The notes below the pieces were generated by a model, which ran no database searches, had not been told where the DNA came from, and was given only the letters and a program-made list of their open reading frames with translations. Of a DNA stretch of 57,288 nt, positions 1-9,761 are shown piece after piece (positions within the stretch are counted from its first letter, which is position 1; each line of letters starts with the position of its first letter). A program made the position numbers and the translations under genes. The DNA is from an uncultured Limosilactobacillus sp. (GTDB lineage Bacteria > Bacillota > Bacilli > Lactobacillales > Lactobacillaceae), in NCBI GenBank assembly GCA_944327195.1, contig CALVGV010000010.1, forward strand, positions 1 to 57,288, in the 5' to 3' direction.

Positions 1-235
1 GCTTTAGTTTGATCTGTGGGATTTATAATTTCGAGAACTGCTAGAAATAGGTTATCTATTTCCGCGGAGGTCTATTCATCTCAACCTATGAAAACATTAC
101 ACTACCGGGGCTTCTTTGAGGTGCTCTGAGCTCTTGATTCAAGGGCCTTTTCTAGATCCTGCTCGATAGAATCACCAAGTGTTTAAAATATTTTTTAGGG
201 AAGGACCTTTAAGCTCTAGTCTAGGGGTTGACAAC
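1..235. other. AT-richer intergenic edge, no intact gene
   Basis: This stretch is visibly richer in A and T than the rest of the window and holds no intact reading frame. On the minus strand a short stop-free piece (about 102-182) reads like charged, coding-like protein but has no start codon, so it could be the tail of a decayed gene. A 19-base motif at 58-76 recurs in inverted orientation at the right edge of the window (57214-57232), so mobile-element remains are possible. No transposase could be recognised. Confidence 0.4.
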
Positions 236-241
236 TGGTAG

Positions 242-285
242 AAAAAAAGCTGCCGGCCGGCACTTGCCGGCTGACAGCTTCTTTC
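242..285 (-). terminator. Rho-independent terminator of glmM
   Basis: Read on the minus strand, arms AAGCTG/CAGCTT and GCCGGCA/TGCCGGC form a GC-rich stem followed by a run of seven T. It lies about 30 bases past the glmM stop codon and ends the cdaA-cdaR-glmM transcript. Confidence 0.85.
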
Positions 286-314
286 GTTCTATTTGAAGAA
301 CCGATTCGAATTCC

Positions 315-1664
315 CTATTCAAATTCCTCGCGGGCCACCGCGGCGATCCGGGTCACGTAGGCGTGAACCAGTTCCTTGGTCGGCGCCTCGGCCATGATCC
401 GCAGTAGCGGTTCGGTCCCGCTCGGCCGAACCAGGACCCGGCCGTCGCCGTGCATGTCGGCTTCGACTTCGGCGATGACCTCCTTCAGGCGGGCGTTTTC
501 CATCGCCGTCGCCTTGTCCGGCACGGTGATGTTGACTAGCTCCTGCGGGTAAGTAGTCACGTCGGCGGCCAGTTCCTTCAGCGACTTGCCGGTCGTCTTC
601 AGGACCTGGAGCAGCTGGAGGGCCGTCAGCATCCCGTCCCCGGTCGTGTTGTGGTCTAAGAAGATGATGTGGCCGGACTGCTCGCCGCCGAGGTTGTAGT
701 CGTTTTTGAGCATTTCTTCCACCACGTAGCGGTCGCCGACCTTGGTCTTGACGCTCTTCATCCCGTGGGCCTCGAGCGCCTTGTACATCCCGAGGTTGCT
801 CATCACGGTCGTAACCACGGTATCCTGCTTGAGGCGGCCGTTTTCTTCCATGTTCTTGCCGCAGATGTACATGATCTTGTCGCCGTCAACCAGGTTCCCC
901 TCGTTGTCGACGGCGATGCAGCGGTCGCCGTCGCCGTCAAAGGCAATCCCCAGGTCGGCCCCCTCGGCCACAACCGCCTTCTGCAGGCTTTCCGGGTGGG
1001 TCGAGCCGCAGTCGAGGTTGGTGTTTAAGCCGTCCGGTTGGTCGTGAATCGGCACCAGGTCAACGTTAAGGTCGGCAAAGAGGTTGGCGATGAAGCCGCT
1101 GGTTGCCCCGTTGGCCGCGTCGACCACCACCCGCAGGCCGGCCAGGTCGGTCGAGATGGTTTGCTCCAGGAAGGAGGTGTACTTAAGGGCCCCCTCCTTG
1201 TAGTCGTCGACCACGCCGAGCCCGTCGGCGGCCGGCCGCGGCAGCTCGTCGCTTTCGGCATCGAGGATCTGCTCGATTTCGTATTCCAGTTCATCGGAGA
1301 GCTTGAAGCCGTCGCCCCCGAAGTACTTGATCCCGTTGTATTCGATCGGGTTGTGGGAGGCGGTGATCATTACCCCGGCATCGGCCTCCTGGGCGCGGAC
1401 CAGGTAGGCCACCCCCGGCGTGGTGACAACGCCGAGGCGCAGGACCTCGATCCCAACCGAGAGCAGGCCGGCGATCAGGGCGCTTTCCAGCATTTCCCCG
1501 GAAATCCGCGTGTCGCGGGAAACCAAGACCTGCGGTCGCTTGCGTTCGGAGTGGCGGGTCAGAACGTACCCGCCGGCCCGGCCGACCTTAAAGGCCAGCT
1601 CCGGACTCAGTTCCTGGTTGGCAACCCCACGGACCCCGTCGGTCCCAAAATACTTCAACTTCAT
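315..1664 (-). CDS. glmM: Phosphoglucosamine mutase GlmM
   Basis: Cytoplasmic enzyme that converts glucosamine-6-phosphate to glucosamine-1-phosphate on the way to UDP-GlcNAc and peptidoglycan. The 449 residues match the family. FGTDGVRG is at 6-13, the phosphoserine loop TASHNP at 101-106 (Ser103), the metal-binding DGDGDR at 243-248, and the sugar-phosphate loop RPSGTEP near 414. The ATG follows a full AAGGAGG site. It is the last gene of the conserved cdaA-cdaR-glmM operon; in other Firmicutes GlmM also binds and restrains CdaA, which links wall precursor supply to c-di-AMP. Confidence 0.97.
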   Translation of the reverse strand: MKLKYFGTDGVRGVANQELSPELAFKVGRAGGYVLTRHSERKRPQVLVSRDTRISGEMLESALIAGLLSVGIEVLRLGVVTTPGVAYLVRAQEADAGVMITASHNPIEYNGIKYFGGDGFKLSDELEYEIEQILDAESDELPRPAADGLGVVDDYKEGALKYTSFLEQTISTDLAGLRVVVDAANGATSGFIANLFADLNVDLVPIHDQPDGLNTNLDCGSTHPESLQKAVVAEGADLGIAFDGDGDRCIAVDNEGNLVDGDKIMYICGKNMEENGRLKQDTVVTTVMSNLGMYKALEAHGMKSVKTKVGDRYVVEEMLKNDYNLGGEQSGHIIFLDHNTTGDGMLTALQLLQVLKTTGKSLKELAADVTTYPQELVNITVPDKATAMENARLKEVIAEVEADMHGDGRVLVRPSGTEPLLRIMAEAPTKELVHAYVTRIAAVAREEFE

Positions 1665-1678
1665 GCAATTAATCCTCC

Positions 1679-2617
1679 TTAACTGTAACTGCTACTACTT
1701 TCTTCAGCAGTGGAACTTGTACTCGTGCTACTACTCGCGCTTGAGCTACTGGTGCTGCTTGCGCTTGATTGTTTCTTGCTGCTTTCGCTACTGCTACTTG
1801 TTTCCTTGCTACTGGACTTGCTGCTCGTTTCGCTGCTCGAACTGGTCGAATCACTGTCGCTGGTCGAATCACTGCTCGAGCTGTCGCTATCCGATGAGCT
1901 CTTGGTGGCACTGATCGGCACCGTGATCGTGACCGTGCTTGGCATGACCACCACGTTGACCGTCCGGCCGTTCTTGTCGAGCGCCTGGAGGGTCACTTGG
2001 CGCCGCAGGTCACTGGTGGCGCTCTTCGGCATCGAAACGTAGGCCACCACCTTGGTAACCCGCTTTACCTCGCTCTTGGCCCCGGTTAGCTGGACGTTGG
2101 ACAGCGAGCTGGTGGCCGTGCCGACCTTGTAGTTGCCGGAGACGGTCTTGGAGCTCAGTCGGATCGTGACCGGCATCGTCTTGGTCGTCCGCGGCTGGAT
2201 CTTGACCTTGATCGTGGACGGGTTGACCCGGGAGCTGAGCTCGCCGTTTAGCCCCGAGGTCTTCAGCTTGACGGTGTGCTCGCCGGTCCCCAACTTGCTG
2301 AGGTTGGCGTAGACGCTAAAGTTCTGGGTGTTGGTCGTGGTGGTCACCAAAGCCGAGGGGCCGGTGATCCGCACCCGGACGTACTGCGGGTAGCCGGAAA
2401 CGACGTACTTCTGGCTGTTGACCTTCAGGTCGAGCGGCATCTTGACGACGACCGTCTTGTTGGCCATCAGTGTCGAGGTCTGCCCGCTCCGCGTTGTCTG
2501 CCGCAAGAAGCCACTCTTGCTGGAGTTGACGTAGGCAAACAAGAAGAGGGCCAAGACCAAGGCGGTCAGGCGGAAGAACCAGGTGCTGTTGAAAAAGGCA
2601 GAAATTTTCTCTCTCAC
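1679..2617 (-). CDS. cdaR: YbbR-domain c-di-AMP cyclase regulator CdaR
   Basis: Membrane-anchored partner of CdaA. One transmembrane segment near residues 14-32 is followed by YbbR-type beta-rich repeats to about residue 240, which would lie outside the membrane. The last 70 or so residues are almost pure Ser with Asp, Glu, Thr and Lys, an unusual extension for this family. The GTG start has a GGGGAGG site, and only two bases separate it from the cdaA stop. The tail is low complexity and resembles serine-rich linkers of surface proteins; its role is unknown. CdaR is known to modulate CdaA activity in related bacteria. Confidence 0.9.
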   Translation of the reverse strand: MREKISAFFNSTWFFRLTALVLALFLFAYVNSSKSGFLRQTTRSGQTSTLMANKTVVVKMPLDLKVNSQKYVVSGYPQYVRVRITGPSALVTTTTNTQNFSVYANLSKLGTGEHTVKLKTSGLNGELSSRVNPSTIKVKIQPRTTKTMPVTIRLSSKTVSGNYKVGTATSSLSNVQLTGAKSEVKRVTKVVAYVSMPKSATSDLRRQVTLQALDKNGRTVNVVVMPSTVTITVPISATKSSSDSDSSSSDSTSDSDSTSSSSETSSKSSSKETSSSSESSKKQSSASSTSSSSASSSTSTSSTAEESSSSYS

Positions 2618-2619
2618 GG

Positions 2620-3444
2620 CTACCTCCCCTTTACCCGCGCCAGCAGGTCTTCAATTAGGTTCCGCGAGCCACTCTCTTCCTTGTAGAGGTGGGCGCGGAG
2701 GAACTTGAGGTAATTCTTCTGCGACATGTTGCGCAACAACTCGTTGTCCTTGGTCAAAGAGACCTCGCCGGTTTCCTCGGAGATGACGATCGTCAAGGCG
2801 TCGGTGACCTCGGAGATGCCGACCGCCGCCCGGTGGCGGGTCCCCAGTTCCTTGGGGATCAGCTTGCTATCCGAGAGGGGCAGGTAGGCGGCGGCCACGG
2901 CGACCCGGTTGTTCTTGATGATCACCGCCCCGTCGTGAAGCGGGGTGTTGGGGATGAAGGTGTTGATCAAGAGGGCCCCGGTGATGTTGGCATCGAGCGG
3001 GATCCCGGTTTCGATGTACTCCTCCAGCCCGGTTTCCATTTGAATCGAGATCAGGGCCCCGATCCGCCGCTTGGACATGTACTGGATCGCCTGGTCGAGT
3101 TGTTGGATCATTTCCTCCTCGTCCTCGTTGGCCACCCGGTTGCGGGTGAGCATCGTCCCCCGTCCGAGGTGTTCCAGGCCGCGCCGGATTTCCGGCTGGA
3201 AGATGATCACCATCGCGATGACCCCCCAGTTAATCACCTGGTCCATCAACCAGGAAACCGTCGAGAGGCCAACGTACCAGGAGACCACCTTGATGGCGAT
3301 GATGATCAAGATTCCCTTGAAGAGCTGGACCGCCCGGGTCCCCTTCAAGAGGAGCATCAGCTCGTAGATCACCAGCCAGATTACAAGAATATCGATTAAA
3401 TGGATAAAATTCCGCCACGTGAGGAGGGCAGCGACCCATTCCAT
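2620..3444 (-). CDS. cdaA: Diadenylate cyclase CdaA
   Basis: Makes c-di-AMP from two ATP at the membrane; c-di-AMP controls potassium and osmolyte uptake and wall homeostasis. The protein is 274 residues from the chosen ATG (MEWVAALL), which sits nine bases after GAGAGGGG; an in-frame TTG six codons upstream is less likely. Three hydrophobic helices fill residues 1-85. The DAC domain follows, with the DGA motif at 171-173 and RHR at 203-205, both required for catalysis. It is the first gene of the cdaA-cdaR-glmM operon. Confidence 0.96.
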   Translation of the reverse strand: MEWVAALLTWRNFIHLIDILVIWLVIYELMLLLKGTRAVQLFKGILIIIAIKVVSWYVGLSTVSWLMDQVINWGVIAMVIIFQPEIRRGLEHLGRGTMLTRNRVANEDEEEMIQQLDQAIQYMSKRRIGALISIQMETGLEEYIETGIPLDANITGALLINTFIPNTPLHDGAVIIKNNRVAVAAAYLPLSDSKLIPKELGTRHRAAVGISEVTDALTIVISEETGEVSLTKDNELLRNMSQKNYLKFLRAHLYKEESGSRNLIEDLLARVKGR

Positions 3445-3529
3445 TTCAGCATCCCCTCTCAATGAATTACCGTCCCATTATAGCACCTTCCCGCCCCTTC
3501 CACAGGCCAGCGGGCAAAATTGTGCGGGA

Positions 3530-4426
3530 CTAGTCGCGGCCGATGATCCGGACCTCGGTTTCCAGCTGGACGCCGAACTTTGCCAGCACCGTTTCCTGGA
3601 CGTGGCGGATGACGGCCTGGTAGTCCTTGGCCGTCCCCTGGCCGATGTTAACGATGAAGCCGGCGTGCTTGGTCGAAACCTGGGCGCCGCCGACCGTGTA
3701 GCCCTGCAGGCCGGCGTCGTGGATCAGCTTGCCGGCGTAGTGGCCAACCGGGCGCTTGAAGACGCTCCCGCACGAGGGCAGCTCCAGCGGCTGCTTGGCG
3801 GCGCGGCGGGCGTTTAGGTCGTCCATTTCGGCCTTGATCTGGTCGAAGTCGCCCGGGGTCAGCTCGAAGGTGGCGTCCAAGACGACCATCTTGCCGTCCT
3901 GGACGGCGCTGTGGCGGTAGCCGAAGTCGAGGGCGGCGTTGTCGAGGGTTTCGAGCTCCCCGGCCGGGGTGAGGACGGTCGCCTGCTTGACGACGTTCTT
4001 GGTCTCACCGCCGTAGGCCCCGGCGTTCATGAAGACCGCCCCGCCGATGCTGCCGGGGATCCCGGCGGCAAACTCGATCCCGGACAGGGAGTGGTCGCGG
4101 GCCACGATCGTGGTGTCGATGTAGGCGGCCCCGGCCTGGGCGGTCAACAGGTTGCCGCTCACGGTGATCTTCTTCATCTTGGTCAGAATCAAGACCAGCC
4201 CCTCAATCCCGCCGTCCTTGACGATCAGGTTGCTGGCGTTGCCGAGGACGGTCAGCGGGATCTGGTGGTCATGGGTGTAGGTCACGATTTCTTGGACCTG
4301 AGCCACCGTTTCCGGAAAGGCCAACCAGTCGGCGGGACCCCCGGTCTTGGTGTAGGTGTACTTGGAAAGGGGCTCGTCCTTCAAGAGGGTGACCCCGGCA
4401 AATTGGTCAGCAGTTAAAACAGCCAT
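3530..4426 (-). CDS. murB: UDP-N-acetylenolpyruvoylglucosamine reductase MurB
   Basis: FAD enzyme that reduces UDP-GlcNAc-enolpyruvate to UDP-MurNAc with NADPH. The FAD-binding part shows [13 protein letters not shown] and [17 protein letters not shown]. The substrate domain carries the catalytic serine in SCGSVFKRP and the late glutamate in LETEVRI. At 298 residues it is the short, type II form usual in Firmicutes. The ATG (MAVLTADQ) follows AGGAAGGA; the frame is open further upstream only through a TTG. It lies just upstream of the cdaA operon, as in many lactobacilli. Confidence 0.96.
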   Translation of the reverse strand: MAVLTADQFAGVTLLKDEPLSKYTYTKTGGPADWLAFPETVAQVQEIVTYTHDHQIPLTVLGNASNLIVKDGGIEGLVLILTKMKKITVSGNLLTAQAGAAYIDTTIVARDHSLSGIEFAAGIPGSIGGAVFMNAGAYGGETKNVVKQATVLTPAGELETLDNAALDFGYRHSAVQDGKMVVLDATFELTPGDFDQIKAEMDDLNARRAAKQPLELPSCGSVFKRPVGHYAGKLIHDAGLQGYTVGGAQVSTKHAGFIVNIGQGTAKDYQAVIRHVQETVLAKFGVQLETEVRIIGRD

Positions 4427-4474
4427 TCTAAATTGGTCCTTCCTATTCAAGTTTTAGGCAGGGCGGGATTGCTT

Positions 4475-4536
4475 GCTCGCCATCGCCGCCTTGCCGTACA
4501 ATTAGTTTCAGTTAAGCACAACGGAGGAATTTTTCA
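4475..4536 (+). promoter_or_regulatory. Probable promoter and RBS of the exonuclease gene
   Basis: A TACAAT box at about 4498-4503 has a weak TTGCTC-like -35 about 18 bases upstream. ACGGAGGA lies just before the ATG at 4537. The region is divergent from murB. Confidence 0.5.
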
Positions 4537-5073
4537 ATGAATTTTATCGCAATCGATTTTGAAACCGCCTCGGCCAAGCGGTTCAGTGCCTGTTCGCTGG
4601 CCCTGATCGTGGTCCGCCAGGGGCAGATTGTCGACGAATTTTACAGTCTGATCAACCCGCAGACCCCCTTCTTCTGGCGCAACGTCCAGGTGCACGGCAT
4701 CCACGAGCGCGACGTCCAGGCGGCGCCGACCTTCCCGGCGATCTGGGACCACATCCAGTCCTTCTTCACCCCGGAAAAGCTGGTGATCGCCCACAATGCC
4801 ACCTTTGACAACAGCGTCCTCAAGAACACCCTGACCCACTACGGGATCACCCCGCCGCGCTACTTGACCCTCGATACGGTCAAGACCAGCCGGGCCTTCA
4901 TGCCCAACCTGGTGAACCACAAGCTCAACACGGTGGCCGCGGCCCTGCAAATCGACCTCCACCACCACCACAACGCCCTCGACGACGCCCAGGCCTGCGC
5001 CAACATCCTGCTTGCCCAGGCCAACCAGTACGGCGCCGCCCGCCTGCAGCCCTTCGTCAAGCCGGTGGGCTAG
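4537..5073 (+). CDS. DnaQ-like 3'-5' exonuclease (DEDDh)
   Basis: 178 residues forming a single exonuclease domain of the DNA polymerase III epsilon/PolC type. The DEDDh signature is visible: Asp7 and Glu9 in FIAIDFETA, an Asp in AHNATFDNS, and His...Asp in HNALDDAQA. It should remove nucleotides from 3' ends of DNA or RNA in the cytoplasm; the true substrate is unknown. It stands alone on the plus strand between two minus-strand operons and ends in a convergent region filled by a structured repeat. Confidence 0.88.
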   Translation: MNFIAIDFETASAKRFSACSLALIVVRQGQIVDEFYSLINPQTPFFWRNVQVHGIHERDVQAAPTFPAIWDHIQSFFTPEKLVIAHNATFDNSVLKNTLTHYGITPPRYLTLDTVKTSRAFMPNLVNHKLNTVAAALQIDLHHHHNALDDAQACANILLAQANQYGAARLQPFVKPVG

Positions 5074-5090
5074 CAAGCGGCGTTAAAACA

Positions 5091-5281
5091 CAAAAGGAGA
5101 GGTTGGGAAGAAACCCGTTTCTTCCCAACCTTTTTTCGTCCCTTTCCGAATATTTCACTGCAATCGCGGAAAGAAAGGGCGCTCCTCGCATCTAAGCAAG
5201 AACGACCTCCGGCCCGTTCCGTGCCGAAGCCCATTCTCACTTAGCTGTCCGGAGCGCTTTGAACCTTTCTTCCCAGCTTCT
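5091..5281 (-). repeat. Family 2 structured repeat, copy 1
   Basis: About 190 bp, reverse-oriented relative to the copies near 23620 and 28790 and clearly similar to them along its whole length. Read on the minus strand it has a long stem (GGAAGAAAGG with CCTTTCTTTCC, then GCGCTCC with GGAGCGC), an AT-richer linker, and a terminator hairpin with arms AGGTTGGGAAGAAA and TTTCTTCCCAACCT. The terminator's C-G pair in the other copies is a T-A pair here. It fills the convergent gap between the exonuclease and acetyltransferase genes and probably stops transcription from both sides. Confidence 0.85.
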
Positions 5282-5290
5282 CTTTGTATC

Positions 5291-5791
5291 CTATTTAGCT
5301 TGGTAGGTCATCGCCACCGCCGTCTTGCTGCCGCCCGCCGGCAGCGGCTCTTGCAGGTGGCCGCTTTCGGTGAAACCGAGGGCCCGGTAGAGGTGACGGG
5401 CGCGGGCGTTTTCCTCGTAGACGGTCAAAACCAGCCGGTCGAGGCTGCTATAGTGCTCGTACCAGTACTGGCCCTCCTCCAGCAGGAGGCGGCCAATTCC
5501 CTGGCCCCAGTAGGGCTGGTCGACCACCAGGCCGACCTCGCCCGCCCCGGGGTGATCCTGCTGGTGCATGATCGTCAGCAGGCCCAGCAGCTGGTCGTCG
5601 GCAACCGCCAGCAGGATCAGGCAGTCGTTGCGGTTGGCCACCGCCGCCAAGCGAACCGCCTCCTCGGCCGTGGTCACCTTATCGATCCCCGGCAGGAGAA
5701 TGGCCTCGCTCTGCTTGGTCACCCGGTTGAGGAAGGCCAGCAGGGTGGCGGCGTCTTCGCGCTCGGCCAAGCGCAGGCTGACCTCAGTCAT
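5291..5791 (-). CDS. GNAT-family N-acetyltransferase
   Basis: 166-residue acetyl-CoA-dependent acetyltransferase. The acetyl-CoA pyrophosphate loop is visible as YWGQGIGRLLLEEG after a VGLVVDQPYW strand, and a late GFTESG closes the fold. The start is the ATG giving MTEVSLRL, which overlaps the tsaE stop by eight bases; a longer frame inside tsaE is unlikely. Its place after tsaE recalls tsaE-tsaB-rimI groups, but the sequence gives no proof that it is RimI, so the substrate stays open. Confidence 0.85.
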   Translation of the reverse strand: MTEVSLRLAEREDAATLLAFLNRVTKQSEAILLPGIDKVTTAEEAVRLAAVANRNDCLILLAVADDQLLGLLTIMHQQDHPGAGEVGLVVDQPYWGQGIGRLLLEEGQYWYEHYSSLDRLVLTVYEENARARHLYRALGFTESGHLQEPLPAGGSKTAVAMTYQAK

Positions 5792-6248
5792 CGGGCCACC
5801 CCGCCAGGAGCTTGGCAAAGCGGTCCCCGTGGGCGGTGATCGTCAGCTGGCGCTCGTCTTCCTTATCCGTCCGGGTGAAGGTGAGGTCCAGGTAGTCGGC
5901 CGGCAGTTCGTCGGCAATGAACTGGGCCCACTCGACCACCGAAACGCCGTCGCCGGCGAAGTACTCCTCGAGGCCGAGCTCCTCGGCCCCGCCCTCCTCC
6001 AGGCGGTAGATGTCCATGTGGTAGAGGGGCAGGCGGCCGCCCTGGTACTCGCGGATGATGGTGAAGGTCGGGCTCTTGATCACCTGCTGGATCCCCAGCC
6101 CGGCGGCCAGGCCCTTGGTGAAGGTCGTCTTGCCGGCCCCGAGGTCGCCGTTTAAGACCAGCACATCCCCGGCGGCAAGCAGGGGCGCCAGGGTCTTGGC
6201 GAGGGCGATCGTCTGCGCCCGGTTGGCGAGGGTAACTTGCTTGGTCAA
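5784..6248 (-). CDS. tsaE: tRNA t6A ATPase TsaE
   Basis: ATPase that helps TsaB and TsaD place threonylcarbamoyl on A37 of ANN-decoding tRNAs. In 154 residues it shows the Walker A loop GDLGAGKTT at 34-42 and the family motif [10 protein letters not shown] followed by LYHMDIYRL. It starts with TTG, two bases past the pta stop, with AGGTG inside the pta end, so it is coupled to pta. The ung-pta-tsaE-acetyltransferase order suggests one transcript. Confidence 0.95.
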   Translation of the reverse strand: MTKQVTLANRAQTIALAKTLAPLLAAGDVLVLNGDLGAGKTTFTKGLAAGLGIQQVIKSPTFTIIREYQGGRLPLYHMDIYRLEEGGAEELGLEEYFAGDGVSVVEWAQFIADELPADYLDLTFTRTDKEDERQLTITAHGDRFAKLLAGWPDD

Positions 6249-6249
6249 G

Positions 6250-7224
6250 CTACTTCACCTGGGCCGCGGTGATCACGGCCACCTTGTAGACGTCCTCTTC
6301 GCTCGTCCCCCGCGAAAGGTCGGCGATCGGGGCGTTCAAGCCTTGCAGGATCGGGCCAACCGCTTCGAAGCCGCCGAAACGTTGGGCAATCTTGTAGCCG
6401 ATGTTGCCGGCTTCGAGGCTCGGGAAGACGAAGACGTTGGCGTGGCCGGCCACCGGCGAACCCGGTGCCTTGAGTTGGCCAACTTCGGGAACGAAGGCGG
6501 CGTCGAATTGCATTTCGCCGTCGACGGCCAGGTCCGGGGCCTGTTCGTGAACCAGCTTGGTTGCTTCGGCCACCTTGGTGACCATTTCACCCTTGGCCGA
6601 ACCCTTGGTGGAGAAGGAAAGCATGGCCACCTTCGGGTCGAGGCCGAAGAGCTTGGCCGTTTCGGCACTCTGGATGGCAACGGCGGCCATCGTTTCGGCG
6701 TCGAGCTCGATGTTGATCGCGCAGTCGGCAAAGACGTAGCGCTCGTCGCCCTTTTGCATGATGAAGGCCCCGGAGATCCGCTTTTGGCCCGGCTTGGTCT
6801 TGACGATCTGCAGAGCCGGCCGGACGGTGGCCCCGGTGGAGTGAACCGCCCCGGAAACCATCCCGTCAACCTTCTTGAGGTAAACCAGCATCGTGCCGAA
6901 GTAGGAGACGTCCTTGAGCATCTCGGTTACCTCTTCGGCGGTGTTCTTCCCCTTGCGGCGGTCAAGAAGGGCCTGGTGCATCTCTGCCATTGCCTCTGCC
7001 GGGTAGTTGGCTGGGTCGAGGATTTCCAGCCCAGTCAAATCGAAGCCCTTGTCAGCGGCGACCTGCTTGAGGTCTGCTTCATTGCCGAGCAGGACCGGGT
7101 CGAGGATGCCATCGGCCTTGAGGCGAACAGCGGCCCCCATTACCCGCGGGTCACTGCCTTCCGGGAAGACGATCCGGCGGTGCTTACCCTTGAGGTCTTG
7201 CGCTAACTTTCCAAAGATATCCAT
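6250..7224 (-). CDS. pta: Phosphate acetyltransferase Pta
   Basis: Interconverts acetyl-CoA and acetyl-phosphate. In a heterofermenter the phosphoketolase produces acetyl-phosphate, and Pta opens the route to ethanol or links to acetate kinase. The chosen ATG gives MDIFGKLAQ and 324 residues, the usual size of the single-domain form. [12 protein letters not shown] near the N terminus and [16 protein letters not shown] mid-protein are family landmarks. A clear AAGGGAG site precedes this ATG, and the gene starts 17 bases after the ung stop. A longer reading into ung is not supported. Confidence 0.96.
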   Translation of the reverse strand: MDIFGKLAQDLKGKHRRIVFPEGSDPRVMGAAVRLKADGILDPVLLGNEADLKQVAADKGFDLTGLEILDPANYPAEAMAEMHQALLDRRKGKNTAEEVTEMLKDVSYFGTMLVYLKKVDGMVSGAVHSTGATVRPALQIVKTKPGQKRISGAFIMQKGDERYVFADCAINIELDAETMAAVAIQSAETAKLFGLDPKVAMLSFSTKGSAKGEMVTKVAEATKLVHEQAPDLAVDGEMQFDAAFVPEVGQLKAPGSPVAGHANVFVFPSLEAGNIGYKIAQRFGGFEAVGPILQGLNAPIADLSRGTSEEDVYKVAVITAAQVK

Positions 7225-7240
7225 TGCAAAAACTCCCTTC

Positions 7241-7936
7241 TTACTCACCATCAACAGTTGCTGGCAGCTGCCAGTCGATCGGCGTTTCCCCCATCGCCAC
7301 CAGGGCCTGGTTGGTCTTGGAAAAGGGCCGCGAGCCAAAGAAGCCGCGGTAGGCCGAAAGGGGACTCGGATGGGCGGATTTCAAAACGAGGTTGGTTTCC
7401 TGGTTGATCAGCTTGATCTTGTTCTGGGCCGACCGTCCCCAGAGGATGAAGACGACCGGCTCCGGCCGCGCCGAGAGGGCCTTGATCGCCGCGTCGGTGA
7501 TCAGCTCCCAACCGCGCCCGCGGTGGGAATTGGCCTCACCGGCGCGCACGGTCAAAACGGCATTCAAGAGCAGCACCCCCTGGTCGGCCCACTTCTTCAG
7601 GTAGCCGTGGTTGACCGGCGGGTAGCCGAGGTCGGCCTCCAGCTCCTTGTAGATGTTTTGCAAGGACGGCGGCACCGCCACCCCGGGCAAAACGGAGAAG
7701 CTCAAGCCGTGGGCCTGGTGGGGCCCATGATAGGGATCCTGGCCCAAAATGACCACCTTGACCTTGGAAAAGGGAGTCCACTCGAAGGCGGTGAAAATGT
7801 GGTGCATTTCCGGGTAAACCGTCTTGGTGGAGTATTCCTCAACCAAAAAGTCGTGGAGTTGCTGGTATTCTGGGCTCTCAAATTCTGGCCGGAGGACCGG
7901 CCACCAGTCGTTATCAATCAGTTGTTTCAAAATCAC
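7241..7936 (-). CDS. ung: Uracil-DNA glycosylase Ung
   Basis: Removes uracil from DNA as the first step of base excision repair. The catalytic water-activating loop [18 protein letters not shown] and the minor-groove loop [16 protein letters not shown] are both intact in 231 residues. The frame opens with a GTG only two bases after a GAGG site; the TTG two codons later (7930) has better spacing and may be the true start. First gene of the ung-pta-tsaE run. Confidence 0.95.
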   Translation of the reverse strand: MILKQLIDNDWWPVLRPEFESPEYQQLHDFLVEEYSTKTVYPEMHHIFTAFEWTPFSKVKVVILGQDPYHGPHQAHGLSFSVLPGVAVPPSLQNIYKELEADLGYPPVNHGYLKKWADQGVLLLNAVLTVRAGEANSHRGRGWELITDAAIKALSARPEPVVFILWGRSAQNKIKLINQETNLVLKSAHPSPLSAYRGFFGSRPFSKTNQALVAMGETPIDWQLPATVDGE

Positions 7937-8069
7937 GCACCTCGAATCTCATTTTAGCATACTTCCCCCGCCGGCGGAACAGAAAGTGAAATCGCTCTCA
8001 CCGGACTGTTCAAACCTCCGGGGCACTGGTAAAATACAGGTAGGAATTTTTGCGAAAGGAGGTCGTCCC

Positions 8070-8639
8070 GTGCGCAAGCTCTACATGCGTGACCACGCCA
8101 CCGACCGGCAACCGGCCACCGTGATTCACGACGAAAACAACGACGCCATCTACCTCTTGGCCGGCAAGTGGGGCTTGCGCCAGGACGTGCTCTCCCTCTA
8201 CAACATGCTCGGCGACCTGCTGGCCGAGGTCAGCCAGCAAAGCCTCGGCCTCCTGCCCCGCTTTGCCCTCTACGTCGACCACCAGCGGGTCGGCACGGTC
8301 GGCAAGTCGCTGGGCTTCGTCCGCGAGGTGGTCTACATCCGCGGGCTGAACTGGGTGATCGTCGGCAACGCCCTCACCAACCACTACCGGGTCTTCCGCG
8401 GCAGTCACCTGGTCTTTTCGATGGCCCCGCTCGAGGAAACCGGCGGCGCCTTCCTCGAACTCAAGGTATCCAGCGAGCGCGACGAGCCGCTGGCGATCCT
8501 GGTGGCCTGCGTGCTCAACCACTGGGCCAAGCGCCCCGACGCCAGCCCGGCCAAGCGCCGCTTCCGCCTGCCCTCGCTGGCCAACCCCAACCTCTCCTAC
8601 GGAATCAGCTGCCCGCCGAGTTCCGCCAAGAAGGACTAA
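8070..8639 (+). CDS. LURP-one-related (tubby C-terminal-like) protein
   Basis: 189 residues with no catalytic motif. The sequence alternates short hydrophobic strands with charged turns, and the stretch around VVYIRGLNWVIVGNALTNHY fits the LURP-one/YxjI family, a beta-barrel fold related to tubby and scramblases. Its biochemical role in bacteria is not known. The start is a GTG seven bases after GAAAGGAGG; the ATG five codons later is an alternative. It is transcribed alone, divergent from ung and convergent with ldh. Confidence 0.7.
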   Translation: MRKLYMRDHATDRQPATVIHDENNDAIYLLAGKWGLRQDVLSLYNMLGDLLAEVSQQSLGLLPRFALYVDHQRVGTVGKSLGFVREVVYIRGLNWVIVGNALTNHYRVFRGSHLVFSMAPLEETGGAFLELKVSSERDEPLAILVACVLNHWAKRPDASPAKRRFRLPSLANPNLSYGISCPPSSAKKD

Positions 8640-8683
8640 AAAAAGTGCGTCCCCCCGATTTTCCGGAGGGACGCACTTTTTGG
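8638..8683. terminator. Bidirectional terminator between LURP-like gene and ldh
   Basis: AAAAAGTGCGTCC and GGACGCACTTTTT form a stem flanked by A and T runs, so it can end transcription from both convergent genes. Confidence 0.88.
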
Positions 8684-8692
8684 GTCCAGCGA

Positions 8693-9652
8693 TTAGTTTT
8701 CGGCGGCCTGGTTGGCGGCTTCCAAGGAGTCGAGGACTTCTTGCATCTTGTCGGCTGAGTGCTGGAACTGGGCCAGTTCGTTGTCGGACAGCTTGGTTTC
8801 GATTACGTGTTGGATCCCGGAGCGGTTGATGATCGACGGCGTCCCGATGTAGAGGTCGTTTTCGATCCCGTAGAAACCAGTGACCGGGGCCGAAACCGGT
8901 AGGGAGAGGTCGCGGTTGGTCAGGATCGCCTCACAGATCTGGCTCAGGCAGCGGGCCACCCCGTAGTAGGTAGCGCCCTTGTGCTTGATGATCTCGCCAC
9001 CCTTCTTGCGGACCGCCGTCAGGATGTTGGCCTTGTCCTCGTCGTCCATCGGCATTACCCGCAACAGCTGCTTGGAGCCCAGCTTGGCTTCGTCGAAGTT
9101 GACGAAGGAGGTGTCGCCGTGTTCACCCATCACGTAGGCGTTGACCTCGGAAACCGGCACGTGGTTCTTTTGCGCCAGCAGCACCCGCAGGCGGGCGGTG
9201 TCCAGCGAGGTCCCGGTCCCGATCACCCGCTTCTTCGGGAAGCCGGTGATCTTTTGGGTCAGGGTGGTCAGGATGTCAACCGGGTTGGCCGAGATGACGA
9301 AGATCCCGTCGAAGCCGGAGGCCATGATCGGTTCCAAAATTGAACGGAGGATCTTTTCGTTCTTGGCCACCAGGTCGAGGCGGGTTTCGCCTTCCTTGCG
9401 CGGCACCCCGGCGGTGATGACCACGATCGTGGCGTCCTTGGCGTCGAAGTAGGTCCCCGGGTGAACGTTAGTCGGGTAGTCGAAGCAGGTCACGTCCTCG
9501 AGGTCGAGCGAGTCACCGAGCGGTTGGTCCTGCTTGCGGTCAACGATTACCAATTCGTCCAGGGCGGTCGTCCGTTGGAGGAGCGAGAAGGCGAAGGCCG
9601 ACCCCACGGCCCCGTCGCCGACCAGGACAACCTTGTTGTTTTGTTGAATCAT
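8693..9652 (-). CDS. ldh: L-lactate dehydrogenase
   Basis: Reduces pyruvate to L-lactate and reoxidises NADH. The 319 residues carry the NAD loop VGDGAVGSAFAFSL, the substrate loop GVPRKEGETRLDL, NPVDILT, GTGTSLDTARL, and the proton-relay histidine in MGEHGDTSF. These identify the L-LDH/malate dehydrogenase superfamily; the GEHGDTSF block and the substrate loop favour lactate over malate. Single gene with its own promoter and a terminator shared with the convergent upstream gene. Confidence 0.95.
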   Translation of the reverse strand: MIQQNNKVVLVGDGAVGSAFAFSLLQRTTALDELVIVDRKQDQPLGDSLDLEDVTCFDYPTNVHPGTYFDAKDATIVVITAGVPRKEGETRLDLVAKNEKILRSILEPIMASGFDGIFVISANPVDILTTLTQKITGFPKKRVIGTGTSLDTARLRVLLAQKNHVPVSEVNAYVMGEHGDTSFVNFDEAKLGSKQLLRVMPMDDEDKANILTAVRKKGGEIIKHKGATYYGVARCLSQICEAILTNRDLSLPVSAPVTGFYGIENDLYIGTPSIINRSGIQHVIETKLSDNELAQFQHSADKMQEVLDSLEAANQAAEN

Positions 9653-9697
9653 GTTCGTGTTCCCCTTTATCTAATGTCCTTTTTCAAATCCGCCCTC

Positions 9698-9703
9698 ATT
9701 ATA
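9698..9703 (-). promoter_or_regulatory. ldh -10 box (extended)
   Basis: On the minus strand TGGTATAAT forms an extended -10 about 45 bases before the ldh ATG. No good -35 is visible at 17 bases. AAAGGGGAA lies before the start codon. Confidence 0.6.
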
Positions 9704-9761
9704 CCATGGGAGCGGCACTCGTTTTGCTTTTTTGTAAAAAATACGGCTTATTTTAGCAAAC

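Noticed and set aside
1679-1911. Frameshift in the serine-rich tail of cdaR
   Set aside because: The tail stays in one frame with consistent Ser codons to a normal stop, so it is a true extension rather than a shift.
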